Assembly: GCF_003600155.1 (NCBI RefSeq)
Contig: NZ_QWLD01000046.1
Coordinates: 45,493 to 109,492, forward strand
Direction of reading: 5' to 3'
DNA: 64,000 bases
Source: Nesterenkonia muleiensis
GTDB lineage: Bacteria > Actinomycetota > Actinomycetes > Actinomycetales > Micrococcaceae
The translations under genes and the position numbers were made by a program. This document shows positions 17,981-28,713 of this stretch, piece after piece. Within the stretch, counting starts at the first letter, position 1. Each line of letters begins with the position of its first letter. Below the pieces are notes generated by a model. It did not search any database. It was not told the DNA's origin and saw only the letters and a list, made by a program, of their open reading frames with translations.

Positions 17981-18730
17981 TCAGCCGGTGGTGTAGCCGC
18001 CGTCGATGACGAGCTCCGATCCTGTGATGAACGACGCCTCATCAGATGCCAGGAACGCCACGCCCGCCGCAATCTCCTCCGGCCTGCCCTTGCGGCCCAG
18101 AGGTGTCGCAGCCAGAAGGGCGGTGGTCACCTCGTCCGGTACGCCGTCGGTCACCATCGCAGTGTCGATGACACCGGGGTGGACCGAGTTGACCCGGATC
18201 GGAACACTCGCAAGCTCGACTGCGGCCGTCTTGCTGAGCAACCGCACGGCGCCCTTGGTGCTCGTGTATGCTGCGGCGCCACCGCTGCCGATGAGGCCGA
18301 AGATCGAGGAGATGTTGACGATCGAGCCGCCGCCCGCACGCTTCATCGCGGGCACAACTGCCTTCATCCCGAGGAAGACGCCGGTCTGATTGACCGACAC
18401 GACTCGGTTCCAGGTCTCCAGCGAGGTGTCCTCGACGCCGTTCATGTCGAGCATTCCAGCGTTGTTCACCAAGACGTCCAGCTTGCCGAACGCCGACTCG
18501 GCTCCTTCGACGGCGGACTGCCAGGCGGCCTCCTCGGTGACATCGAAGATATGCGTGATCGCCTCTGTGGGCAGTCCCTCGGACAGAATCTCAAGCTCAG
18601 CCATGCGAGAGGGCAGGTCGCACAGCACGAGGCGTGCTCCCTCCTGCGCGAAGCGTCGAGCCTCAGCTGCGCCCTGGCCCATCGAGGCTCCGGTGATGAC
18701 CGCCACCTTGCCATCCAGTCGTCGAGTCAT
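17981..18730 (-). CDS. Short-chain dehydrogenase, probable cyclic-alcohol dehydrogenase
   Basis: Classical SDR of 249 aa with TGASMGQG at 13-20, D39 after the second strand (NAD preference), NNAG at 89-92 and the catalytic S142, Y155, K159. AAGGAG lies 6 nt before ATG 18730. Its place downstream of the Baeyer-Villiger monooxygenase suggests it oxidises the cyclic alcohol to the ketone (ChnA-like role). An 81-bp gap separates it from the monooxygenase and 108 bp from the zinc dehydrogenase. Substrate assignment rests on context. Confidence 0.85.
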   Translation of the reverse strand: MTRRLDGKVAVITGASMGQGAAEARRFAQEGARLVLCDLPSRMAELEILSEGLPTEAITHIFDVTEEAAWQSAVEGAESAFGKLDVLVNNAGMLDMNGVEDTSLETWNRVVSVNQTGVFLGMKAVVPAMKRAGGGSIVNISSIFGLIGSGGAAAYTSTKGAVRLLSKTAAVELASVPIRVNSVHPGVIDTAMVTDGVPDEVTTALLAATPLGRKGRPEEIAAGVAFLASDEASFITGSELVIDGGYTTG

Positions 18731-18811
18731 TGTCTGCTCCTTATGTTCTAGGTCATGGGGGGGGTGATTTGCGACCTGCGGCGTAGGTTGGGCTCCGCCG
18801 CAGGTCGAGTC

Positions 18812-20467
18812 TTAGGCGAAGGACGGCTCGGGCGTCTTGTCGAACTCGAACCCGCGGAAGCCGTCGTTCTTGACCTCAGCCAGCTGAGCGCGGTAGTTGG
18901 CCAGCCCACCCATGTAGAACATGACGGAGCGCTTCTTGCCCAGGATGTTCGCCCCGAAGATCCAGGAGTCCACCTTCGGGAACAGGGTCATGTTAGCGAT
19001 CTCGTTGCAGGTCGCGTTCCAGCCGTCCTCCGCCTCCTTGGTTGGTTCAACGGTACGTGCATCGTTGCGCTCGGCGGCACCGATAATGTCGCCGATCCAT
19101 TCGACCTGGGCCTCGATGCTCGGCGGCAGATTCGTGAACGGGCTGTTCGGTCCCAGGATCATGAACATGTTCGGGAAACCGGCCTTGGTGACGCCTAGGT
19201 AGCTGGTCGGTCCGTCCGCCCAGTGGTCGTTGATATGCTTCCCTCCACGACCGCGCAGATCCATGGCCCGGTAGTTGCCGTCCACCGCGTCGAACCCGGT
19301 GGCGAGGACCAGGACATCAAGCTGGTGCTCGACGCCGTCGGCGGTACGTACGCCAGCTGGCGTGATCTCCTCGATCGGGTTCTCCTTGATCGAGACCAGT
19401 TCGACGTTCTGCCGGTTGAAGGTCTCGTAGTAGCCCTCGTTGCACAGCGGACGCTTAGCGTAGAGGCCGGTCGGGGTGAGCTTGCGCGCGGTCTCTGGGT
19501 TCTTCACGATCTCGGCGATCTTCGAGCGGATGAACGCGGCGGCGGCAGCGTTCGCGTCTGGGTTGGTGGCGATGTCTGCAAAGGTCCCGAACATGAACCG
19601 GAACCCGTTGCCCTTGTCCCAGTTCTCCTGGAAGACCCGGTTTCGCTGCTCCTCGGAGACACTGGCCGCCTCGATGGCACTCTCCTCGAAACCGAAGGCG
19701 ACGGCCGAGTTACGCACCTGGTCCCAGATGGCGTCGAAGTTCTGTTTCGTCTGCTCAACCTCGGCCTGGTCTACTGGACCGTTGCCGGACGGCACGCAGT
19801 ACTGCGGCGAGCGCTGGAAGACGGTGAGGTGGCTCGCCATCTGTGCGGCAGCCACGATGAACTGGGTGCCGGTCGAGCCGGTTCCGATTACGCCAACCCG
19901 TTTGCCTGTGATGTCCAAGTCGTCTGGCCAGGCGTTGGTGTGCACCAGGTTGCCAGAGAAAGCACCAAGGCCGGGGATGTCGGGGATGTTGGTCCTAGCC
20001 AGCAGGCCCAGCCCGTTGACCACGTATCGGCTCGTGAACTGCTCGCCATTCGCGATGGTGATCGTCCACAGGTCGGTGTTCTCATCGAACATCGCGCCGG
20101 TCACTTCGGTGTTGAGCTGAATGTCTCGACGCAGGTCGTAGCGATCCACCACGTGATTCAGATAGGCGAGGATGTCTGACTGCTCCAGATATCGAGTGGC
20201 CCAGTCGTACTCCAGCAGAAGGTCCTTGTCGAAGGAGTAACGATACACGAAGCCCTCGGTGTCCGACTTGGCGCCGGGGTACCTGTTGAAGTACCACGTA
20301 CCGCCGATGCCGCCGCCCTTCTCAAGCCCCTTGACAGATAGCCCTAGCTCGTCGCGCAGCTTGTGCAGCATATAGATGCCGCCGAATCCGGCTCCGATCA
20401 CGATCGCGTCGTAATCGGGCGCAGAGACCGCGGCGGCGTTAGCATGGTTGCTATTTTGGGTGATCAT
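18812..20467 (-). CDS. chnB: Cyclohexanone/cyclopentanone-type Baeyer-Villiger monooxygenase
   Basis: FAD- and NADPH-dependent enzyme inserting oxygen into a cyclic ketone to give a lactone. The Baeyer-Villiger fingerprint is exact: F170-x-G172-x3-H176-x3-W180-P181-D182. GAGFGG (25-30) binds FAD and GTGSTG (195-200) NADPH; GGTWYFNRYPG and CATGFD-type LATGFDAVDGNY are also typical. From memory of Acinetobacter ChnB, similarity runs end to end, including PNMFMILGP and FTNLPPSIE. Start ATG 20467 has GGAGAAG upstream. It lies 33 bp after the esterase gene in one operon. Confidence 0.92.
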   Translation of the reverse strand: MITQNSNHANAAAVSAPDYDAIVIGAGFGGIYMLHKLRDELGLSVKGLEKGGGIGGTWYFNRYPGAKSDTEGFVYRYSFDKDLLLEYDWATRYLEQSDILAYLNHVVDRYDLRRDIQLNTEVTGAMFDENTDLWTITIANGEQFTSRYVVNGLGLLARTNIPDIPGLGAFSGNLVHTNAWPDDLDITGKRVGVIGTGSTGTQFIVAAAQMASHLTVFQRSPQYCVPSGNGPVDQAEVEQTKQNFDAIWDQVRNSAVAFGFEESAIEAASVSEEQRNRVFQENWDKGNGFRFMFGTFADIATNPDANAAAAAFIRSKIAEIVKNPETARKLTPTGLYAKRPLCNEGYYETFNRQNVELVSIKENPIEEITPAGVRTADGVEHQLDVLVLATGFDAVDGNYRAMDLRGRGGKHINDHWADGPTSYLGVTKAGFPNMFMILGPNSPFTNLPPSIEAQVEWIGDIIGAAERNDARTVEPTKEAEDGWNATCNEIANMTLFPKVDSWIFGANILGKKRSVMFYMGGLANYRAQLAEVKNDGFRGFEFDKTPEPSFA

Positions 20468-20500
20468 CTCATCTTCTCCAATGCGATCTGACCAGGCCGC

Positions 20501-21406
20501 TCAGGCGCCGTACCAGGTGGCGATTCGGGTGATCTCGTCGTTTGCCGGTGTGGTCCGACCGGCATTGAAGGGAAAGACGTGTTGTTGCCCCTCGACGACG
20601 GAGAGGGTCACGTCAACCCCTGCCTGCTCGGCGAGCGTGGCGAGGCGGGTCGAGTTGTCGAGCAGGGACTCATCACCACCGACGGCGATGTAGAGGCGCG
20701 GGAAGCCCGTGAAGTCGCCGTAGAGGGGGTTGGCGAGAGGAGCCTTTGGGCTGGTCTGGTCGCCGAGGACTCCGGCAATCATTCCTTCGAGAAGCGGGAC
20801 TGTGATCAGCGCGTCCGTGACGTCGTTGGTGACCAGCGTCTCGCCGGCGTTCTCCATGTCGAGCCAGGGCGAGAACACGATCACGCGACCCGGCAGCGGC
20901 TTACCCCGGTCCTTGAGCGCGAGGGCCGTCGCGACCGCTAGGTTACCGCCAGCGGAATCTCCGATCGTCGTGATGTTCTCGGCAGCTACTCCGGTGTCGT
21001 TGAGCGCAATGAAGACCGAGACAGTGTCCTCAAGACCGGCGGGGTGCGGGTGCTCGGGCGCGCGACGGTAATCGAGCACGAAAGCTTCGACGCCCAGTGC
21101 TTTAGCGATGTGAGCTGCAAGTTTGCGATGACTCGAGGCTGACCCGACAGCGAACCCGCCACCGTGGGTGTAGAGAAGCACCTTGGTGGTGTCAGCGCCG
21201 AGCGGTCGGCACCAGATCCCGGGAACGCCGCCCACGGTCTCCTCGGCGTACGTCACGCCCTCGGGCTCCCTGGTGGGCTGATGCCACTCGTCGAAGATGC
21301 TGCGGAAAAGCCGCATAGTCAAGTCAGGCTGTGTCGCGAGGATCTCAGACCAGTCGACGTAGAGGTCCTTGAGCGGGTCCTGAGAGACGGAAGTTGGGAT
21401 CGTCAT
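20501..21406 (-). CDS. HSL-family alpha/beta hydrolase, probable lactone hydrolase
   Basis: Esterase of the hormone-sensitive-lipase family: oxyanion motif HGGG at 81-84, nucleophile S151 in GDSAGG, acid D245 and H276. Start ATG 21406 is fixed by AAGGAG 8 nt upstream; an earlier in-frame codon at 21439 lacks this. As first gene of the cyclic-ketone operon, directly before the Baeyer-Villiger monooxygenase, it very probably opens the lactone product (ChnC role). It has no signal peptide, so it acts in the cytoplasm. Confidence 0.88.
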   Translation of the reverse strand: MTIPTSVSQDPLKDLYVDWSEILATQPDLTMRLFRSIFDEWHQPTREPEGVTYAEETVGGVPGIWCRPLGADTTKVLLYTHGGGFAVGSASSHRKLAAHIAKALGVEAFVLDYRRAPEHPHPAGLEDTVSVFIALNDTGVAAENITTIGDSAGGNLAVATALALKDRGKPLPGRVIVFSPWLDMENAGETLVTNDVTDALITVPLLEGMIAGVLGDQTSPKAPLANPLYGDFTGFPRLYIAVGGDESLLDNSTRLATLAEQAGVDVTLSVVEGQQHVFPFNAGRTTPANDEITRIATWYGA

Positions 21407-21475
21407 ATGGTTCACTCCTTTCGGGTCTGTGACTGCCATCGCTCGGGGTAAGGAGTGTGATGCAAGCCACGTTGC

Positions 21476-21533
21476 TTGTGATACACAATGCTAGGTGTGC
21501 GGCTTGGCCCGACTTGTGTTCCATTTTGAAACA
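21476..21533. promoter_or_regulatory. Dyads in the divergent promoter of the cyclic-ketone cluster
   Basis: TTGTG-ATA-CACAA (21476-21488) is perfect, and TGTTCC-ATTTT-GAAACA (21517-21533) matches in 5 of 6 positions. Both lie in the 279 bp between the esterase start (21406) and the regulator start (21686), the expected place for operators. No sigma-54 -24/-12 element was found by eye. Confidence 0.5.
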
Positions 21534-21685
21534 ACATTTAGCACGCCGAGGACTCAAATCAAGGCTGCCCAGAAGTCACAGTGTGGCGAGATCTATGCGC
21601 CCACAGCATTAAAGACAGTGGGATTAGTCTCAATCGACACGCCTAAGCTCTAGTCAGGATGTGATGCTCGTTACATACTGGAAAC

Positions 21686-23521
21686 GTGACCCACGTATCT
21701 CAACTCACGACGAGCGGCACGCTTATGCCCGACACCATTCGCTCCGCGAAGGAGACTTTGATTTCGCGCGGTCTGCTGCGAAGTGGGAGTGGGCATCCCG
21801 ACTGGTTGCCGGAACAGATCGACCGTAGTTGGCGACGCTCAATAAGTGCGGGCGCAACGGTCGAACCCAACTCATTGCATTACGTCAATGACTTCGATTC
21901 AGATAGCGAACTGTATCGCGCCGCACGCCCAATTCTCGATCGGCTAGAGGGAACACTCCAGGATCTCGGCACCTCGGTATTTCTTGCTGACCGAACCGGT
22001 CAGATCGTGGCCCGTCGCGTCGCTGGTGACAGCGAACGTACCAGGTTCGACAATGCGTGCGCCGCTGAGGGTTTTGACTTCTCAGAGGAGAGGATCGGCA
22101 CTAATGGACTCGGCACCGCCATGCAAGAGGGGGGAGCTGTCTTCATACGAGGTCCTGAACACTTCAACGAAGCGCTCGAACAGCTCGCTTGCGCCGGCGT
22201 GGGCATTCGGCATCCAGCAACAGGTCGGCTGGTTGGCTCGCTATCATTGGCCGCTCCGGCGGATGCAGCCGAGAAGCACATGCTTGCCCTAGTCCGTGAG
22301 GGCGCCCATCAGATCGTGGACAGTCTCGGCCGCAACGTCGGCTGGCGCGAACTCGCGCTTGGCCGAAGTTATCAACGTCATCGTGACAGAGGTCCGGTCA
22401 TCGTTCTCAACAGCGATACCGTGATGAGTAACGTCACTGGGCTTTCGTTTTTGAACGTCGAGAGCCACGCGCGGCTGTGGGAGTCACTGATGTCCCAGGA
22501 CTGGTCCGAAGGGCCACGCCTGCTGGACCTCAACCTCCACACCTTGCAGGCGAGGGCGCTCGCTCACCGGCTCGAAGATCTCGGCGACGAACCTGCCTTT
22601 GCCGTTGAGATCCTCAACCGACGACGGCCAGGCGAACCTCAGAAGCGAGAAGTCGACACGCCAACACACGATGAGTTCGTCACCCAATTGCACCGTGCAG
22701 CGACGCGAAACACAGCCGCACTTTCGATCACTGGACCCAGCGGTTCGGGGAAGTTGCATGTGGCACTCGACTGGCTGCGCTCGATCGGACAACCTGAGCC
22801 CATTATTCTCGAGGCAGGCGATCTTGAGTCACGACCATCCTGGCGGACCGAGGCCGCTGAAGCACTAAGCTCCCAGCGGGCTGTTGTCATCCGACGACTC
22901 GAGGACTTGCCCATCAGCCAGCTCAACGCGACGAAGGCTATCAGCGCCAGGTTCTCGAGTTGCCCCGATAACCCCATCGAGGCGTCGCCCGAGACATATG
23001 CGCGACTTATCATGACAGCGGACTTGAGCCGATGTTCGAACACCGCGCTTGGCGTTGTTGCCCAAGCAACAAGGGGTGCTGTCCTTCCCCCGTTGGCGAG
23101 CAGGAGCCAAGACATTCCAGGGATCACGGCCGCGCTGCTGGAACGGCTCGACCAAGATGAACATCCCATACTGTCCGCGGCAACGATGCAGGTTCTCTTG
23201 CGCTGGCACTGGCCAGGAAATATCGCCGAGCTGGATGGACTGGTCAACAATCTGGCAAGAGAATTCCCCGGCCAGCCGGTGAGTCCCTACCATCTCCCCG
23301 AACAAATGTGGGACGCGGCAAACCGACACACCTTGACTCGAATCGAATGCGCCGAACGTTCTGAGATCGTCACCGCCTTGCGTCAGGCGAACGGGAACCG
23401 CTCGAGGGCTGCTATCCTCCTCGGCATCGGACGCACAACGCTGTACCGCAAGATCTATGCCTTAGGGCTCGAGGAGGATGCTCTCCTAGTCTCCGCCGCC
23501 CAACAGCACCTCGCGGGTTGA
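21686..23521 (+). CDS. AcoR/MimR-like regulator with degenerate AAA+ domain
   Basis: Likely activator of the divergent cyclic-ketone operon. A GAF-like sensor spans about residues 90-205 (FSEERIGTNGLGTAM is typical of AcoR proteins). A reduced AAA+ region at about 345-530 keeps Walker A GPSGSGK (350-356) and WPGNIAEL (509-516). A Fis-type helix-turn-helix is at 560-595. The sigma-54-contacting GAFTGA loop is absent, and only about 45 residues separate Walker A from the degenerate Walker B (VVIRRLEDL). This fits actinobacteria, which generally lack sigma-54. Start is GTG 21686; ATG 21725 is an alternative. Confidence 0.85.
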   Translation: MTHVSQLTTSGTLMPDTIRSAKETLISRGLLRSGSGHPDWLPEQIDRSWRRSISAGATVEPNSLHYVNDFDSDSELYRAARPILDRLEGTLQDLGTSVFLADRTGQIVARRVAGDSERTRFDNACAAEGFDFSEERIGTNGLGTAMQEGGAVFIRGPEHFNEALEQLACAGVGIRHPATGRLVGSLSLAAPADAAEKHMLALVREGAHQIVDSLGRNVGWRELALGRSYQRHRDRGPVIVLNSDTVMSNVTGLSFLNVESHARLWESLMSQDWSEGPRLLDLNLHTLQARALAHRLEDLGDEPAFAVEILNRRRPGEPQKREVDTPTHDEFVTQLHRAATRNTAALSITGPSGSGKLHVALDWLRSIGQPEPIILEAGDLESRPSWRTEAAEALSSQRAVVIRRLEDLPISQLNATKAISARFSSCPDNPIEASPETYARLIMTADLSRCSNTALGVVAQATRGAVLPPLASRSQDIPGITAALLERLDQDEHPILSAATMQVLLRWHWPGNIAELDGLVNNLAREFPGQPVSPYHLPEQMWDAANRHTLTRIECAERSEIVTALRQANGNRSRAAILLGIGRTTLYRKIYALGLEEDALLVSAAQQHLAG

Positions 23522-23690
23522 CCTTGCACTGAGCAATAGCTGGGCACCAGGACACCTCTTGACACTAGCAGTTCCTGCGCGGCGAGGCCCTGATGCGGAC
23601 CAGAGCATGGTCGAGCGGAACGCTTGGCGGATGTGAGCCGAGCTGGGCACGTGGAGTTCGTTCAGAAAACCCAAACGCAGCAAAACGAAA

Positions 23691-23733
23691 AGACCGGGCC
23701 CGGGAGAGTCTGAAACTCTCCCGGGCCCGGTCT
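23691..23733 (-). terminator. Strong Rho-independent terminator of clpC
   Basis: Two 19-nt arms (23691-23709 and 23715-23733) pair perfectly around a 5-nt loop. On the minus strand the hairpin is followed by TTTTCGTTTTGC. It sits 23 bp beyond the clpC stop, so it ends the clpC transcript. Confidence 0.93.
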
Positions 23734-23756
23734 GCGGCGTCGTCGTGCGTTTTTCT

Positions 23757-26276
<2,520 letters not shown>

Positions 26277-26431
26277 AGCCAACTGACACTCCCTACAGCG
26301 TGATCTTCCGAGGGTTCAAGGCTACGGGCACATCCCGGATCGCCCTACCCTGTTCGCCACAGGGAAAAGAACACCACGCATACACCACCTCTCCGGTCAC
26401 GCAGCGTCGACCTCTTTGCCTCGGACACGAC

Positions 26432-26470
26432 GGAGCCCCGGCACCACCGCATAGGCGGTTCCGGGGCTCC
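26432..26470 (-). terminator. Hairpin after lsr2
   Basis: GGAGCCCCGG (26432-26441) pairs with CCGGGGCTCC (26461-26470), with a nested ACCGC/GCGGT inside. It lies just beyond the lsr2 stop on the minus strand. There is no T-run, so either termination or 3'-end protection is possible. Confidence 0.7.
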
Positions 26471-26488
26471 AGGCAGAAGAGCCGGGGT

Positions 26489-26791
26489 TCAGCGCTTCTT
26501 GGCGTTGCGATATGCCTCGACGATGTCGCGGTGGAGGCGGCCCCGCTTAGCGACGGTGTGCCCGTTGGCCACAGCCCACTCCCGGATTTTCTTTGCCTCA
26601 TTCTGCGGAGACGGCGGTGGCACGGCCTCCGCTTTGCGAATATATTTCTTCAAAGTCTCACGTAGCTCTTTTGCATTCTCATCCGAGAGGTCTATCGCGT
26701 AAAATCGGCTGTCCAGACCGAACTGCACGGTCTCCTTTGCCGGGGATCCATCAAGATCATCCACCAGTATTTCTTGCACTTTCTTCGCCAA
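26489..26791 (-). CDS. lsr2: Lsr2-type nucleoid-associated protein
   Basis: Small bridging protein that coats AT-rich, often foreign DNA and silences it. The N-terminal dimerisation domain matches Lsr2 (KKVQEILVDDLDGSPAKETVQFGLD order). The C-terminal DNA-binding helix IREWAVANGH is followed by the minor-groove hook R83-G84-R85. Start TTG 26791 is chosen because GAGGTGA lies 6 nt upstream and the product then begins M-A-K-K like family members; TTG 26797 would abut that site. 100 aa. Upstream is an AT-rich 187-bp gap. Confidence 0.93.
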   Translation of the reverse strand: MAKKVQEILVDDLDGSPAKETVQFGLDSRFYAIDLSDENAKELRETLKKYIRKAEAVPPPSPQNEAKKIREWAVANGHTVAKRGRLHRDIVEAYRNAKKR

Positions 26792-26978
26792 CTGCAATCA
26801 CCTCACTGCATAGAATCGACAACCCGGAAGAACACAGCTTCTGATCAGCTCACTGTTGGGTTATCTAATGGTTAATTTTTGCCAGGATCGAAGCATCCTG
26901 CAACGACGTTCATTCTTGCAGGGAAATACAATTCAGGTCAACTCTGTAACGATCTGAAACACAAGCGACTTCGGTCAC

Positions 26979-27155
26979 TCAGCGGTCGATATCCGCGTCC
27001 TGCTCGTCATGGTCTGTGAGCTCGTGACGGGTCTGCGCCTCAGCCGCGCGTTCATTGCGATCAGCCCTGAATATCGCGCGCATGGCGAGCCAGAAGACCA
27101 GCCCTACGCCGACAGAGGGGGCCAGCACCTGAAAATATGGCCACAAGTTTTCCAT
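26979..27155 (-). CDS. Small single-pass membrane protein (58 aa)
   Basis: Begins 7 nt after the lysS stop, at ATG 27155, and ends TGA 26979. Residues 10-28 (VLAPSVGVGLVFWLAMRAI) form one membrane helix, followed by a charged cytoplasmic tail with RADRNERAAEA. The tight spacing and a plausible membrane topology support a real gene. Similar short proteins appear from memory at this position in Micrococcaceae, but no function is known. Confidence 0.7.
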   Translation of the reverse strand: MENLWPYFQVLAPSVGVGLVFWLAMRAIFRADRNERAAEAQTRHELTDHDEQDADIDR

Positions 27156-27162
27156 TATCAGT

Positions 27163-28680
27163 TCAGCTTTCTGGCTTCAGCAGCGGGAACAGGATGGTTT
27201 CACGAATGCCTACACCCGTGAAGAGCATCACAAGGCGATCAATTCCCAAACCGATTCCGCCCATTGGTGGTGCGCCGTATTCCAAAGCGCGCAGGAAGTC
27301 TTCATCGAGCTGCATCGCCTCGTCATCTCCTGCGGCAGCCTGCGCGGACTGAGCCACCAGGCGCTCACGCTGGATCACCGGGTCAACCAATTCGCTGAAA
27401 GCTGTCCCACGTTCCATTCCGCCGATGATCAGGTCCCAGGCTTCAATGACTCCGGGCTTCTCGCGGTGCGGACGAGCCAACGGTTGTGCTGCGGGCGGGT
27501 AGTCGCACACAAATGTCGGCTGGACCAGAGTGGGTTCCACGATCTCGCCGAAGAGCTCCAGGACCAGCTTCTGCGCGTCCCAGGCCGGGTCAACCTGCAC
27601 CTGTTGTGCCTTCGCCACAGCGCGCAGGGTCTCGGCCTGTGTCTCCGGAGTAATCTGCTGACCGACGGCTTCGGAAAGAGCCGGGTAGACACTGACCCAT
27701 GCCCACTCCCCATCAAGGTTGACCAAGCCCTGGTCAGTCTCGATCTCTCTGCCGGCTCCTACGGCATCAGCGGCTGCGAGGATCATCTCCTTCATCCGGT
27801 CAGCCATGACATACATATCTGCCCAGGCCTCATAGGACTCCAGGGTGGTGAACTCAGGCGAATGGGTGGAGTCCACGCCCTCATTGCGGAAGACCCGTCC
27901 GATCTCGAAGACTCGGTCGATGCCCCCCACCACGGCGCGCTTGAGATAGAGCTCGGTGGCGATGCGCAGTGTCATCGGCTGGTCGAAGGCGTTGAGGTGG
28001 GTGTCGAAGGGCCGGGCGTGGGCGCCGCCGTGGAGAAGCTGCAGGACCGGGGTCTCCACCTCCACGTACCCGTGAGAGTGCAGCGTGTCACGGATCGCCC
28101 GGGTCACCGCTGCCCGCGTATAGACCATTTCCCGTGCCTCATCCCGGACGATCAGGTCGGCGTAGCGCTGCCGGACCCTGGTCTCCTCATTGAGCTCGGC
28201 ATGAAGCACCGGCAGCGGGCGGATCGCCTTGGAGGCAATGGTGAACGAGCGTGCCATGACGCTGAGCTCACCCCGTCGGGAGGAGATCACCTCACCGGTG
28301 ATCTGCACGTGATCACCGAGATCCACCAGCGACTTCCAGTCCGCAAGCGCCTCCTGGCCCACCTCTGCCAAGGAGATCATGGCCTGAAGCCGAGTGCCCT
28401 GACCCTCGGGGCCGCCCTCCTGCAACGTGGCGAAGCAGAGCTTTCCGGTGTTGCGGATGAACATGATCCGCCCAGCGACCGAGACCGTCTCGCCGGTGGA
28501 GGCCCCGGGCTCCAGATCAGGGAAGCGTTCACGGACCTCGGCCAGCGAGGCGGTGCGCTCCACCGAAACCGGGTACGGCGGCACCTCTTTTTCCAGCAGG
28601 CGCGCGCGCTTGCCGATGCGCACTGCACGCTGGTCGTTGGTATCGATCTCTGCCGCCGCGGTTGTCTGCTCAGTCACCAC
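27163..28680 (-). CDS. lysS: Lysyl-tRNA synthetase, class II
   Basis: Charges tRNA-Lys. The N-terminal OB-fold (about residues 65-170, VAGRIMFIRNTGKLCFATLQ) is followed by the class II core: motif 1 around VEVETPVL, motif 2 FEIGRVFRNEG with HSPEFTTLE, and motif 3 GIGLGIDRLVML. Start GTG 28680, with a second GTG 3 nt later. 505 aa is normal. It is followed by the 58-aa protein and then lsr2. The promoter must overlap the inverted repeat at 28691-28713. Confidence 0.96.
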   Translation of the reverse strand: MVTEQTTAAAEIDTNDQRAVRIGKRARLLEKEVPPYPVSVERTASLAEVRERFPDLEPGASTGETVSVAGRIMFIRNTGKLCFATLQEGGPEGQGTRLQAMISLAEVGQEALADWKSLVDLGDHVQITGEVISSRRGELSVMARSFTIASKAIRPLPVLHAELNEETRVRQRYADLIVRDEAREMVYTRAAVTRAIRDTLHSHGYVEVETPVLQLLHGGAHARPFDTHLNAFDQPMTLRIATELYLKRAVVGGIDRVFEIGRVFRNEGVDSTHSPEFTTLESYEAWADMYVMADRMKEMILAAADAVGAGREIETDQGLVNLDGEWAWVSVYPALSEAVGQQITPETQAETLRAVAKAQQVQVDPAWDAQKLVLELFGEIVEPTLVQPTFVCDYPPAAQPLARPHREKPGVIEAWDLIIGGMERGTAFSELVDPVIQRERLVAQSAQAAAGDDEAMQLDEDFLRALEYGAPPMGGIGLGIDRLVMLFTGVGIRETILFPLLKPES

Positions 28681-28690
28681 GCCAGTTTAC

Positions 28691-28713
28691 TTCTTCTACT
28701 CGACGTAGAAGAA
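28691..28713 (-). terminator. Inverted repeat directly after the M13 peptidase stop
   Basis: TTCTTCTAC (28691-28699), loop TCGAC.. and GTAGAAGAA (28705-28713) touch the peptidase stop codon. The stem is AT-rich, so it is a weak terminator at best, and it overlaps the lysS promoter region. Confidence 0.5.

Noticed and set aside
21407..21685. Possible sigma-54 -24/-12 promoter for the cyclic-ketone operon
   Set aside because: No TGGC-N8-TTGC-type pair at the right spacing; the regulator also lacks GAFTGA.
26351..26368. ClgR-like box upstream of clpC (TTCGCCACAGGG)
   Set aside because: Fits the consensus at only part of the positions, with two to three mismatches in the core.
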